Under the pieces are notes generated by a model. It was given only the letters and a program-made list of their open reading frames with translations. It did no database searches and was not told the origin of the DNA. Positions 49,690-61,239 of a stretch of DNA of 64,000 bases are shown piece by piece. This stretch comes from Sipunculus nudus. Its lineage: Eukaryota; Annelida; Sipuncula; Golfingiida; Sipunculidae. The position numbers were made by a program, and so were the translations under genes. Each line of letters starts with the position of its first letter. Positions within the stretch are counted from its first letter, which is position 1. The stretch spans positions 76,303,676 through 76,367,675 of the forward strand of contig CM049316.1 of NCBI GenBank assembly GCA_026874595.1, read 5' to 3'.

Positions 49690-50075
49690 CCTGAGTGTAA
49701 GTCCAAGTCAAGTCCATCCGAGTCCAAGTCCGTGACCTTGAGGCTAGGGTCAAAGTCCATCTTGAGTCATTCGGAACCCGATTCCAAGAACAAGTCCAAG
49801 TCCATCACAAATATCCTTAAAATGTAATTTAAATGGAAAATTTCAGATTATCATTGACATTTTAATGTCAATCAAAACGGTTAATTAAATTTATAGGTCC
49901 CCATGCTGAGCAAAGCTTAGTATATATGGTGCTCTGACTTTTTAATATTCTGTTAGTATGGTTCGCACACGCACAGTCTTTATATTATGTGACAGACTTA
50001 CCTAAGAGTCCGAGTACAATCCCGAGTCGTCGAAGACTTGAGATTCCAATTCAAGTCAGATTCCCTGAAATGCAT
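49690..50075. repeat. Degenerate hexamer minisatellite (AAGTCC/GAGTCC)
   Basis: Many copies of AAGTCC, GAGTCC, AAGTCA and TCCGAG occur from about 49690 to 49800 and again near 50003-50060. Short ordinary sequence separates the two patches. Frames through it are repeat-derived. Confidence 0.6.
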
Positions 50076-50079
50076 ACAT

Positions 50080-51525
50080 TATGCATTACCTATAAAACGA
50101 CGTCACCAGAACCAAGTTCGGGCATCCTATCCAAGCATTGTAGTTTTAAGTCCACGGCGAAGCCCGGAAAAGCCAAAAATATTGGCTATATATATAAAGA
50201 AAAGTAATCTCGAGAACTTTTTTTTAAGATACATTATATTAAAATCTAAGTCACTCTTAATTTTCGTAATCTGTATGAAATAAATTCTTCGTCTTTGAGT
50301 AATACAATGGCCCCGGAATATCGATCCCCTTCCTTCATATTGTCAGTACGGTAATTTAAGGGAAAGACAATATTAAGAAGGATATCATCGCCCTGGAGGT
50401 CCCTCGTGATGAATAAGAATGTGCCGCTAGGCCTCCGATTATACATTGGGTTATATTAATGTGTACATGGCCGTTGATTTTATCGGGTAAACGGCTGATT
50501 TTGTGAATAGCTCTACTGGCTAAACCGACGCGTTTTGGAAGCGGCTCTACACGATATCAACATGACTTGACTGAAAACCTGTTGTACGAGAAAAAGACAC
50601 GTGTAACGCGTCCAAAAGAACTTTCGCCTGTGAGCATGCGCAACAGATGTTTCCACGTGAATAGATTACTAGGCGCCATCTAAAGCGTTCAACCGAACGC
50701 ACGAAATATAGGATTTCAACATTGTCGGAAACTTTATGAAATCTTGTTGTCAGAGAACCCCATGAAAATTACATAAACCCTGGAAAACAAAATATAATAT
50801 TTTACTATTGATATGAGAGGCCTTCGCAAGGAGGCTACCATGAAAGGCACCACTTGTTCCCTTTACGATGCCGCCATGTTAACTATTTGCAGATACTTAG
50901 GAAGAGAGTTCACAACAAGATGTGGAATACAAAACTTGTTTCAACTACCTACACGCTTTCGTAAAAAACCCCAATACCCCCCCCCCCCCCCAACAAACAT
51001 ACACGGGTCTCCACGGAGTGACCTCTGGCAGGGTATTTAAAAATCATAACTAGTTATATTCGATTGTAAACCAACTTGCAAGTCTGAGCGGACGGGCGCA
51101 GTTCAGTTTTAGCCGAGATAAAATACAAACTTGCATTCTTTGTTGTCTTTGCATGAGTCCTGCGCTGGACGGCCCGACTGTTTTTTCCTTGACTCGCCAG
51201 AAGGTGGCATTGTCAGCGCAGGCGATCCGTGCTTGATGAACGTCCGTTCTCAAAACGTTGTACAATCCGTTGGCCCCTCGATCCATGTCGGGCTCTTGAT
51301 TGTTGACGCATATATAATTACGAGCTCCGTGTTTTCTGAAATTTACAAAATCACTTAAAATACGCTTAAACGTTTAGTTTGAAAAATTGTATCTGGATGG
51401 TAATTCTTTATTAAGAGAATTTATCAAACGCACACTCACACACTCACTGGTAAGGAAGTCTGAAAATAATAATAATTATTATTATTTACCTCTATTCTGT
51501 TAATGACTGATATATATATATGTAA

Positions 51526-51529
<4 letters not shown>
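50080..51529. other. No gene recognised
   Basis: Two short C-runs occur (near 50979) and overlapping small frames are present on both strands near 51050-51350. None shows a domain or splice context that I can support. Confidence 0.4.

Positions 51530-51569
<40 letters not shown>
51530..51569. repeat. (AT)n microsatellite
   Basis: An AT run of about 40 bases, with a shorter one about 20 bp upstream. Confidence 0.95.
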
Positions 51570-51572
<3 letters not shown>

Positions 51573-52187
51573 CAATATAGCTTAGACACGAGGATAAGCA
51601 AAGCTAGCTAACCATAGGAACAAACCAACCACATTTTCTAGACTTATTTTACTTATTATGAAATTACCAGAAATTGTACAAATGTATGATTGAAATCATA
51701 ATTAAAGAGAACACGATGAAAAAAATAGAGTGATAATTATAGTACTTCTTCATCCGGTTCACTAGCATCATCCGCCTCGGGTTTAGTTGGAAACATCAAT
51801 TATTTTCTCATGATCTAATTTTATATCCCTGTGAACGTGTAAAAGAAGAAGCGCATTGCAGCGCTCGCCCTGTTATCCGAATACAACTGACCGTTGCATT
51901 TACCATGAAAATAACATTACCATATCCATTTACAGATGTATGCATATTGTTATACACTTAAAAAGTCATGTTTTAATGTGTGTATAATTAAATAATCGAA
52001 CAGATGTGAGTTTACAAACATAACATTTGCCAGTAGGCAGAAGTAAGTGTCAGCAGAATGGATGGGGGGGGGCATGAATACGCCCCTGAATAATAATAAA
52101 AAAATGTTTATTTTTAAATTACAAAATTACTTAATATGAGCACATATTTTTTTTCATTTGTTTAGTAAATTCAATTTAAGAGGTCTT

Positions 52188-52240
52188 TTAATAATAATAA
52201 TAATAATGATAATAGTTATGATAATAATAATAATTATAAT
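52188..52240. repeat. (TAA)n-type microsatellite, imperfect
   Basis: Repeated TAATAATAATAATAATAATG-like triplets with interruptions, directly visible. Confidence 0.85.
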
Positions 52241-52244
52241 TGTA

Positions 52245-53775
52245 GTTATCCCTAGTTGATATATTAAACTTTGAAAATTTACAAATTAGTAACGGGTGAT
52301 ACAAGTCTACTCAAAGTCCATGATATGTAGTCTAGTGTAGAGTTCTCATCCATGATATGTAGACTAGTGGATGGCCGATTGTCGAGTTTTATTGGAGGTC
52401 GCATTGCTGCCACTTTCTTGCGCTCGATTACCAAAGGCAACTATCGATTACATAAAGTTTTTTTCTAGAATGTCTTTATGTTATAGGCAAAAGGGATTCT
52501 TCCATTTTTACAACATTCCGCGCTTTATTTAATGAATCTGTGTTGTATGACACAATAGATGCGAGAACTGTGGACTAAATAAACCTCTGTGAACTGGCAG
52601 GGAGCTGCAGAATTAGCGAAGAGTTTTTCAACGAGATGTACATTGCAAAATATGGACGGCATAGTGTTACAATGCTCCATTAACTATCCAGGTCCATGCC
52701 AATTTTACGAGATTCTGCTAGAAATAATCTCTTCTACTGATGCCAGGTGCCGTTGCCGCTTTTCAGACCATCCTTTAAAAAATTCTTTGTTGGGGCTAAC
52801 CCGGCCAGTCAAGAATTTGGGTTGCTGCTGGAATTTTTTTTGGAATAATCTACAAATTATTTTTTTTTGTATAATCTGCCGCAAGCGCACCTGGACCCGT
52901 AAAAATCTGCGTTGATGTGCTAGAAAAAAACCAGCCCTTCTATAACATTCTTAGTTGCTCTTATTTTCCATAATGAAGGATATTACCCAACGTTGCCGAT
53001 CGTTTACTTTGAGCCTTAAAATTCGTCTGATTGTGTCTATATACGGGTAAGGATCGGTACACTCGTGCGAGAGGAGAATAACTGCCGGGAACACGCTACC
53101 CAGGCTCGTTACTCGGGCGAAACAGCCTGAAAAAAAATATTAAGCAATTAGAAATGGTTCTCATTTGATTACAAATAAAGCGGAAGTTCATCGCTGTCGC
53201 ATTAAATGAAAGTTATCTCGACATTTATGCTGTCAACTGACCGGTGTTGGCATCTAAACCATGTGAAACGTTGATTTGAATGAACACCTGCCTCGTCAAC
53301 GCAAGCTTTCTTGTGATTGGCGGAGCGGTCAAGTGCCATAGACAGAGAGTCATTTAGAGGTTCGTAGTAAAAATTCCCCCATATGACTTCATTCATGACT
53401 ATTTTGGCGGGAAAATGTTCACTAATATCGTGTCGCCTACGTACGGTGATATAATAGTATATAAAGCAAATGACGCCGGCCTGTTTAATGGAATCTACAA
53501 CTGACGATATCTAATGGACGGTGTCCACAAATCAAATGTTTTGTATTCCAAGAATTGCGTGATTTCATCAGTTTTGTGGCAATCATGACAGGGTTTTGCG
53601 AAAAGGCCGATTTCTCACGAATCCTTTCTACCGGCCACAGTTGATCAGAACATGCATAGAACTGTTTTGGTTGTGTTTCTTTTTAACTGTCGTTGTAAAT
53701 TTATTTCATTTTATAAATAGCCTTTGAAGTAAACTGATATTTCCTGAACGTAAGGCGTTTCTTATTTGGATGTAG
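52245..53775. other. No gene recognised
   Basis: The phrase CCATGATATGTAG occurs twice about 33 bp apart near 52320-52360. The 108-residue frame starting at 52589 has no recognisable domain, and its antisense frame is equally open. I call no gene here. Confidence 0.4.
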
Positions 53776-53776
53776 A

Positions 53777-56247
53777 CAAGATAGCGATCAACATTGCTCG
53801 CTCAGTCATTAATTACAGAAAAATAAAATATGTACAGCATTAGGTATCTGACTTTCGTTGATTTTTTCTAGTGCAGTATGCTGGCACGTTATTTACAAGA
53901 GTTTTTTTTTCAAAAATGAAGAAATTGACAATATACTGGAAGCATTAATGTCCATGGGTAATATTACATATATCAATATAGTCTTATATTACACACAACT
54001 GCTGGTATAATATATGTCAGATTATGACCCGTCAGATGCAAAAGGTGGATGTTTGTGACAATTTTTTTTTTATTATGATCAAGCTGATAACTGGCAGTGA
54101 AAATCAAACAAAAGTTTCCGAGTTTTTCAAACCAAAAACAAATAGAAATAAATACCCCCCCGAGCCTTCAGGCAGTTAACGTTATACAAATAGAACATAC
54201 GTGATTAACTATACTTTTAACTTTCAATTACCGTTTTTGTGAATTTTTACACAAAAAATATTAGGGCCTGTAACTTTTTTGGCGGGCCTGTGAATGTATG
54301 TGGCAGTCGTCATAATTGTTATAAAAATCCTTTCTGGTGATGAAGAAGTTAAAATAATACGCGGGAGTATGAGGGCCAGCAAGTAGATGTCCTGGATTGG
54401 TGTTTTATTCTTAATTATTATATTTAATGAAAATGATACTTTGAATAGTAAATCTTAGTAATATGGGAAAAATAAAAAAAGGCAAAAACGTCTAGGTAGA
54501 ATTTCTAAGACATACGGACTGGGATTGGGAAGTACAGTTGGACAGTTAAATGCATATTTCTTTATATTTGTCTGAACCGATTAATAATCGATCATCGATT
54601 GGTTTGCTCAATCCGATGATTGATTATGAATAAGGGACCGGCTCCCACCTCTAATGTAGACCCACGATACCCGGGACTTCATAGCACTCAAAGCCTGTTT
54701 CCCCGCCTTCTTACCATTTAATCACTCTCCGTACGGTCTGCTGTACGGGCTGCTTTTTCTTCATATTATCAAATATTTATTTCCATTGGTTTCTTGGGTG
54801 AAAAACAAATTAAGTAGAACTTAAAAGAGAGAAAAAAAAACTGAACCAGAGAAAGAACAAACGAAATGAATATGGAATATTTTAAACATCATAAAATATA
54901 TATATATACACGGAAATGATAAATTTTAATAATAGCTTGATACACCGTTACATACCAAGTTATTTATTTTTCAAAGTCACTATACATATAGCACTAGATA
55001 TAAAGTATTAGCAAGATAGCGATCAACATTGCTCGCTCAGTCATTAATTACAGAAAAATAAAATATGTACAGCATTAGGTATCTGACTTTCGTTGATTTT
55101 TTCTAGTGCAGTATGCTGGCACGTTATTTACAAGAGTTTTTTTTTTCAAAAAAATGAAGAAATTGACAATATACTGGAAGCATTAATGTCCATGGGTAAT
55201 ATTACATATATCAATATAGTCTTATATTACACACAACTGCTGGTATAATATATGTCAGATTATGACCCGTCAGATGCAAAAGGTGGATGTTTGTGACAAT
55301 TTTTTTTTATTATGATCAAGCTGATAACTGGCAGTGAAAATCAAACAAAAGTTTCCGAGTTTTTCAAACCAAAAACAAATAGAAATAAATACCCCCCCGA
55401 GCCTTCAGGCAGTTAACGTTATACAAATAGAACATACGTGATTAACTATACTTTTAACTTTCAATTACCGTTTTTGTGAATTTTTACACAAAAAATATTA
55501 GGGCCTGTAACTTTTTTGGCGGGCCTGAGAATGTATGTGGCAGTCGTCATAATTGTTATAAAAAATCCTTTCTGGTGATGAAGAAGTTAAAATAATACGC
55601 GGGAGTATGAGGGCCAGCAAGTAGATGTCCTGGATTGGTGTTTTATTCTTAATTATTATATTTAATGAAAATGATACTTTGAATAGTAAATCTTAGTAAT
55701 ATGGGAAAAATAAAAAAAGGCAAAAACGTCTAGGTAGAATTTCTAAGACATACGGACTGGGATTGGGAAGTACAGTTGGACAGTTAAATGCATATTTCTT
55801 TATATTTGTCTGAACCGATTAATAATCGATCATCGATTGGTTTGCTCAATCCGATGATTGATTATGAATAAGGGACCGGCTCCCACCTCTAATGTAGACC
55901 CACGATACCCGGGACTTCATAGCACTCAAAGCCTGTTTCCCCGCCTTCTTACCATTTAATCACTCTCCGTACGGTCTGCTGTACGGGCTGCTTTTTCTTC
56001 ATATTATCAAATATTTATTTCCATTGGTTTCTTGGGTGAAAAACAAATTAAGTAGAACTTAAAAGAGAGAAAAAAAAAACTGAACCAGAGAAAGAACAAA
56101 CGAAATGAATATGGAATATTTTAAACATCATAAAATATATATATACACGGAAATGATAAATTTTAATAATAGCTTGATACACCGTTACATACCAAGTTAT
56201 TTATTTTTCAAAGTCACTATACATATAGCACTAGATATAAAGTATTA
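53777..56247. repeat. Near-identical 1.24-kb tandem duplication
   Basis: Copy 1 (53777-55010) and copy 2 (55012-56247) start CAAGATAGCGATCAACATTG and end ATATAAAGTATTA. They agree almost base for base. The differences I see are homopolymer or AT-run lengths (for example near 53903 versus 55138, and 54897 versus 56139) and GGGCCTGTGAATG versus GGGCCTGAGAATG. No gene is visible inside. The unit contains the palindrome-like ATTAATAATCGATCATCGAT and a CGTACGG.CTGCTGTACGG inverted phrase. It is a very recent duplication or an assembly artefact. Confidence 0.95.
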
Positions 56248-56391
56248 ACAAAAGAGTCAAACGTAAAGGAGAAAACCCTGATCCAATGATATGGTTAACC
56301 GGACTTGTAACTAGAGAAGGAACAAATGTAATTAATACAGAATCTTTAAAAATCATAAAATATATGTATTTGGAAATGATACATATTAACA

Positions 56392-56587
56392 TACCGTAAA
56401 GTGGGGCTACTTTTTAGACTTTTTAAATCTTACTTTTTACCCTTACAGATTCAGTATGAGGAAGGCGTTCAAAATATAGCGGTTAAGTAAGACTTTATAT
56501 CCCTACTGTGATTTTTTTTTATTATAAAATTATATATTATTTTTATTAGTTTTACAGGTTTTCAAAGTAGCTCCACGTTCATGGTTA
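56392..56587. mobile_element. Short TIR element (MITE-like), about 195 bp
   Basis: The left end TACCGTAAAGTGGGGCTACT is mirrored on the right by AAAGTAGCTCCACGTTCATG and then GTTA, an imperfect 22-bp terminal inverted repeat. The interior is AT-rich. A phrase around TTTTTATTAGTTTTACAGG occurs just inside the right end and again immediately outside it. Confidence 0.6.
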
Positions 56588-57079
56588 ATATTATTTTTAT
56601 TAGTTTTACAGGTGTTCAAAGTTTTAATTTTGAACATTAAACAAACCTATCCTATATTCTCGAAGATAAAGATTAGATGTGACTTGTTTTGGGACAAAAA
56701 TCGGTCGTATTGATACCCCTTTATAAACCAAGCGCACTGCACGTCCAGTCTGTATTTTATCCGAAAGCCTCCTTTGTTGCAGAGTGTGGTTTGTTCACTA
56801 CGCATGCGCCGTCTACCAAAAGGATCTCGTCTCCCTCTTTATAACATAAAACGATGTGCAATATCAAGTTCTCCTCTGGCAGCCTATCACCAGACTAACA
56901 AGTTCAATCGCGCACCTGTTACTGGGCATGCAATTCCCTGTTTTTACCAACCATCAATCACCTTCTGAAATTCCACCATAAATAGCGAAATAAATATATC
57001 TAACAATTTTATTTTAAAGTTTAGTCACTTTGACTCAGATAATCCTCTGATTTCAAATAGAAAGATTAATTAGAAAATT

Positions 57080-57270
57080 TCCAATTTTTCCAAATACTGC
57101 TACTACTATTACTACTTCTACTACTAATAACAACAACAAAACTGACAAGTTAATAGTATTGGTATTAAACATTGTACTATTACCACCACCACCACTACTA
57201 CTAATAATAATAATAATAATGGTACCGGTAATAATAATAATAAATAATAATAATAATAATAATAATAATC
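57080..57270. repeat. Trinucleotide microsatellite cluster (TAA/TAC/CAC)
   Basis: Runs of TACTAC, ACCACC and TAATAATAAT alternate over about 190 bp. The minus-strand frames of Ile, Tyr or Leu runs are repeat readings. Confidence 0.9.
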
Positions 57271-57604
57271 CAATAAATGACACAAACTAGTATGCATACA
57301 ATGATGTGTGTTATTGTTATTCTTCAAAAGAACATTAAATATAAACAATTTCTCCTATTGAAGATCCTCTAACATCTCACGTATTAACGTTTTTTTTATT
57401 TCGTGTGTTTTATTGGTAGGACAAATCAACATATACTCCAAGGGCAAAAATAAAAAAAATACCAAAAATGTGGCACACGTGTTTAGTTAAAATGAAACTG
57501 TAAATGGAAAGTACCAAGTATAATGCCGCATTTGGTGTCGGACTATGAAAAGCTTTTTGGACGCGAGACACCCACGGTTTGGTTTAACTTATACATGTAC
57601 TTAC

Positions 57605-57786
57605 CTAAGGCCCATTTGTTTGGCCAGGTTTGGTGCGAGAGGTCCGAAGTTACCAGAACTGATGAAGATTAAATGTCTAACGTAATTATGGTTATCATGG
57701 ACGCTGTCCATCTGCATCCCGAACGAAAATTTTGAAAACTCCTTGGCCCAGTCCTTTCCAGGATTTCTTATAAAGATCTCCGTTTT
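57605..57786 (-). CDS. Exon of an unrecognised minus-strand gene
   Basis: On the minus strand an acceptor (TTTTACTACAG) is followed by 182 open bases and a perfect donor (AG|GTAAGTACA). The exon encodes KTEIFIRNPGKDWAKEFSKF, then GMQMDSVHDNHNYVRHLIFI, then SSGNFGPLAPNLAKQMGLR. It is phase 0 at entry and phase 2 at exit. The composition is clearly protein-like, with higher GC than its flanks. I do not recognise the family. It joins in phase with the exon ending at 58152. Downstream exons were not found. Confidence 0.6.
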
Positions 57787-58151
57787 CTGTAGTAAAATAT
57801 TTCAATATTATTTCATTGGATGTGTAATTGTGTGAAAAGTGAAACTGATTGGTAACACTATATTGAAAGTAAAAAAAATCATGTCGGACTGTTGCGCAAA
57901 ATGCTTGCGTTGGATAATTGATGTGAGTTCATTTGTTGTTTAATATAATTAAAAGAACTTAAGTCTTAATACTGAAAATAAAAGTGAAACTCATAATTAG
58001 TTAAACATGATTAATTTATAATTCATATTCCTTCCAAAAACTTTAGACTCTCTGGTTTTATTTTGCATGCGGGGTTTAATTAATATAATAAGTATAACAA
58101 ACAGAAAATAAAAATTGACTAAATGCCCAATATGTTTCTGCCGATTTCTAC

Positions 58152-58380
58152 CTCTGTGGCCTTTGGTGTTATGACGTCTGAGACAGGAAACATGACTGTA
58201 TCGACTGGTGCCCCATGTCTAGCGGTCAAATGAAGAATGCCAATCCATTGAAAACTTTGGGACTGGGAGTTCTGGGTCGGTACTTCTTGTCCACGGTGAC
58301 TGATAAAGACATGGACGGATCAGGTGCTGAGCTTTCTAAGGGCATTCCGCTGGGAACGCCGAGATCTTATCTGTTTCTCT
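58152..58380 (-). pseudogene. Upstream exon of the same minus-strand gene, with a frameshift
   Basis: The minus strand ends in GCCACAGAG|GTAGAA, a donor in phase with the next exon. The last part reads LTARHGAPVDTVMFPVSD, then VITPKATE. Upstream, a different frame reads best: LESSAPDPSMSLSVTVDKK, then YRPRTPSPKVFNGLAFF. The two meet near 58228, so a single indel appears to break the exon. It may be a pseudogene or a sequencing error. A 61-residue plus-strand frame (58215-58400) overlaps antisense and is considered a shadow. Confidence 0.45.
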
Positions 58381-58544
58381 TGGTTAAAGTTCATGTCTAA
58401 TCCTCACAGATAACTGATGTTTGAAATTTCTCTTTTCACTTTTATCTATGCTCCATCTAAAGCTTGCAACTCGAAAAGGTTTTGCTTGTTTTATTATATT
58501 ATATATAAGTACATTCCTGATACTACATCATGTTTTGTAAATGC

Positions 58545-58865
58545 TGATGATCTTCCTGAGAGACTGAAGTATACGCTCAGCCCTGTGCGCTCCTTAAGCA
58601 TGTTCTCTGAGCCAACAGTCACAGTTCCACGCAAAGCCAAGCAGGGAGCCGTAGAGGGCGCCATCTTCTCTCCTGGGTTGTTGTCCTTGTTAGAAAGCTA
58701 CAGCATCCACAGCCACAAAGCCAGAAGCAATCCGCATTCCCTCCACCGATCTCAGCAGCGGAGACCCAGCCATGCCATTCGAGAGCCGAACTCGATCCTT
58801 GTGAACGACCTTACTTCGAGACCCAAAGCCCTTTTACTTGCGATTTCGGTCATTTGGACTGTTTA
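58545..58865 (-). pseudogene. Possible 5' part of the same minus-strand gene, broken
   Basis: The block is more GC-rich than its flanks. The minus strand gives a hydrophobic GLLLALWLWML segment, an in-frame TAG, then LSNKDNNPGEKMAPSTAPC and LKERTGLSVYFSLSG. That would fit a signal peptide and mature N-terminus if the TAG were a recent lesion. A 149-residue plus-strand frame (58417-58866) is also open here and shows no domain, so the strand is uncertain. Confidence 0.3.
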
Positions 58866-58869
58866 ACCA

Positions 58870-59785
58870 GTTTCCCGGTTGTGCAAGTTTACAAGTTTTT
58901 TTCGTCATCGGCAATGGGGGCTACGTGTCAAGCTGAACCTAGCAGCCTCTTTTTGATAGTTACGTTTTTAAAAATATTTATGACACAAAATTGCAAATCA
59001 GCAGTTTTGAATATACATGTTTTTTATAATGTTACAAGTGACCTTGACCTTCATTGATGGGTTGAAATCCTATGATAAATATTCGTCTTTCGTAAAATTG
59101 TTTGCAAGGCATGGTTTAGGTTTCATGCCAATTGATTAGGCATATACCTCATATGTTCCTTTCTTTGTTAATTTATGACATACAGGTAATTACTTTCAAG
59201 TCGCATCCATTGCTGGCAAAATATTGATAAATTTATTACAACATCTTCTTTAGAATAAAATTCTACTACAGAGAGAAGTAAAATGAAATACATTTTGATT
59301 AAAATGTGCATACGTACGGTAATACGTGAATGAGATGACGTTTATTTATCAGTTTTAATAAACTATACCAGTGGTAAATGAAATAACATTATGCTAAATT
59401 GGTATTATGTGCATAAAAAAAGAGCACACTAGATTTTAAATCTCTTTCGAATGTTGACATTTATAAGAGTTACCGCAGGGTTGTTCCAAGAAACACTCCC
59501 TGGATAAAAGGCCGACGCTAGACATTTTCAGCCAGTATGAGCAGATTACAGAGCAGGGTGCCACTCAACATTCGAACAAATTTACGCTTGTCTTATAAAT
59601 TTTCATTTGTAAACAATTACAATAAATGTAACTTAGTAAGAGCTGGCGATGGGCGTTTTTTCGGAACAATGGGTATATATAGTGAGGGCAGGGATCTTTT
59701 CACGTGTTCACTTATTAAATGGATTAAGTCAAAGGTCTTAAGTTCCCCGCCATCTATATTCCACGGTGCGTAAATTTGTCCCGCT
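58870..59785. other. No gene recognised
   Basis: AT-rich sequence. A small plus-strand frame near 59537-59773 has no recognisable domain. Confidence 0.4.
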
Positions 59786-59789
59786 ACCT

Positions 59790-60395
59790 CTCATTCCGGT
59801 ACCTATGTTCCTTGGTTATTATGTTCCCCGGTATCTATGTTCACAGTACCTATGTTCCTGGTACCTTTATCCTAGATTTATATGCTATGTTTGCTGTATT
59901 ACAGAAGAATAACCAGAAATCGGTATGAAGATGACCTACGTTGATTGTATTTGTGAGGCAACACTGAGGCCCCACATGTGGAGTTAATTTCACAGAGGAG
60001 CGAAGCAAAGAAAAATAAATAAATACCAGAATAAAAAAAAATGTTACGTTTTCAGGAATTATCACAGAAACCGCCTCTGTCAAGAAGATTATGTGCTCAG
60101 ATGAACGACATTAATATAATCTTCATGTGTTTATATTAGGCAACCTTCTGGGATCATAGGTACCGGGGAATATTGATACCGGGAACATATGTACCGAGGT
60201 AACATTGGTACCTGGGAACATAGGTACCGGGGAATATTGATACCGGGAACATATGTACCGAGGTAACATTGGTACCTGGGAACATAGGTACAGGGAAACA
60301 TTGATACATGGGAACATATAGGTTACTGGGGAACATAGGTACCAGAAACATTGATACCGGGGAACTCAGGTAGCGGAATACGCTGATATTGGGAA
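59790..60395. repeat. GGTACC-rich minisatellite in inverted arms
   Basis: Left arm (about 59790-59870) has units such as GGTACCTATGTTCC and GGTATCTATGTTC. The right arm (about 60157-60395) has the complementary form: GGAACATAGGTACCGGGGAA with ATTGATACCGGGAACATATG. The right arm contains two nearly perfect 64-bp units starting at 60159 and 60223 and then decays. About 280 bp of ordinary sequence separates the arms. Minus-strand frames (MFPGTNVTSVH repeats) are artefacts. Confidence 0.85.
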
Positions 60396-60399
60396 ATAT

Positions 60400-61235
60400 A
60401 TGTGCGTTCCCGCATTGGGCAAGGATAATGCATTTTGATAAATTTTAATCTTAAAGCTGAGTATGTTATTATGTTGTGACGTAAATTTGATAAAATCCCT
60501 TCTCCACCAAATATGCAAATTGAAATGTTATCTTCTTCAGCCTAAACATTAAGTGAAAGAATTATGTTGTATTGTTTTGGCTATTTCATTATAACACAGC
60601 TAATGATCGTTATTAACGTGGCTCTGTACTGGAGGTGACCGGGGATGGGGATGTTGAAACGTAACAGGTATGTAATGATCTTCCACAAGTCCCTCATAGT
60701 AAATAAAAATTCAAACATATGTAAACAAATAAAATAAATATGTATAAAACTGGACTGAATATATCATATTTTTCATATCTTTTTTGAACATTTGTGTTAG
60801 TTTGTTTGCAATTTCTCAAGGTAGTATATGTAATATAATGATAACTTCAGGAGTATTGTAAATCTCCGCTTAGAATATGTAATTTAGGGTATAATTTATC
60901 ACCTATTGTAATATATCCCATAGTTCGTCATGATTGACAAAATACTCAACAAAGCTCAGTTCAATGTTCAAATATTAACAGAACGCCACAGGGGAAACAG
61001 CGCGGGAGTCACATTACTTCCGGTTTCAGACCTCCCCTGTGACATCTAGAAATAGTGTCCTGGTAGCAAAAGTCACAGTAAAGTTTATTAACACGTCTTA
61101 TATATTGATGTTAGTTGTTTATACCTTGATATGAGTCACTCAATCAAAACTGCACTACTTCCCCTAACGAACGAAGTATTCAATCACCGACCTGGTATGG
61201 GGTTGTAGAACCGTGGTATCATAACCAGAGGTTTC
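60400..61235. other. No gene; one short inverted repeat near 60987-61041
   Basis: CACAGGGGA at 60987 pairs with TCCCCTGTG at 61033-61041 around a GC-rich loop. The rest is AT-rich with no supported gene. Confidence 0.4.
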
Positions 61236-61239
61236 TGAT

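Noticed and set aside
52589-52915. 108-codon plus-strand open frame
   Set aside because: The antisense strand is also open, no domain or exon boundary fits, and it ends in homopolymer-rich sequence.
58417-58866. 149-codon plus-strand open frame
   Set aside because: No domain was seen. The minus strand carries the linked splice-bounded exons, so this is probably an antisense shadow, though the strand is not certain.
60123-60351. Minus-strand frames with repeated MFPGTNVTSVH
   Set aside because: Translation of the 64-bp minisatellite units.
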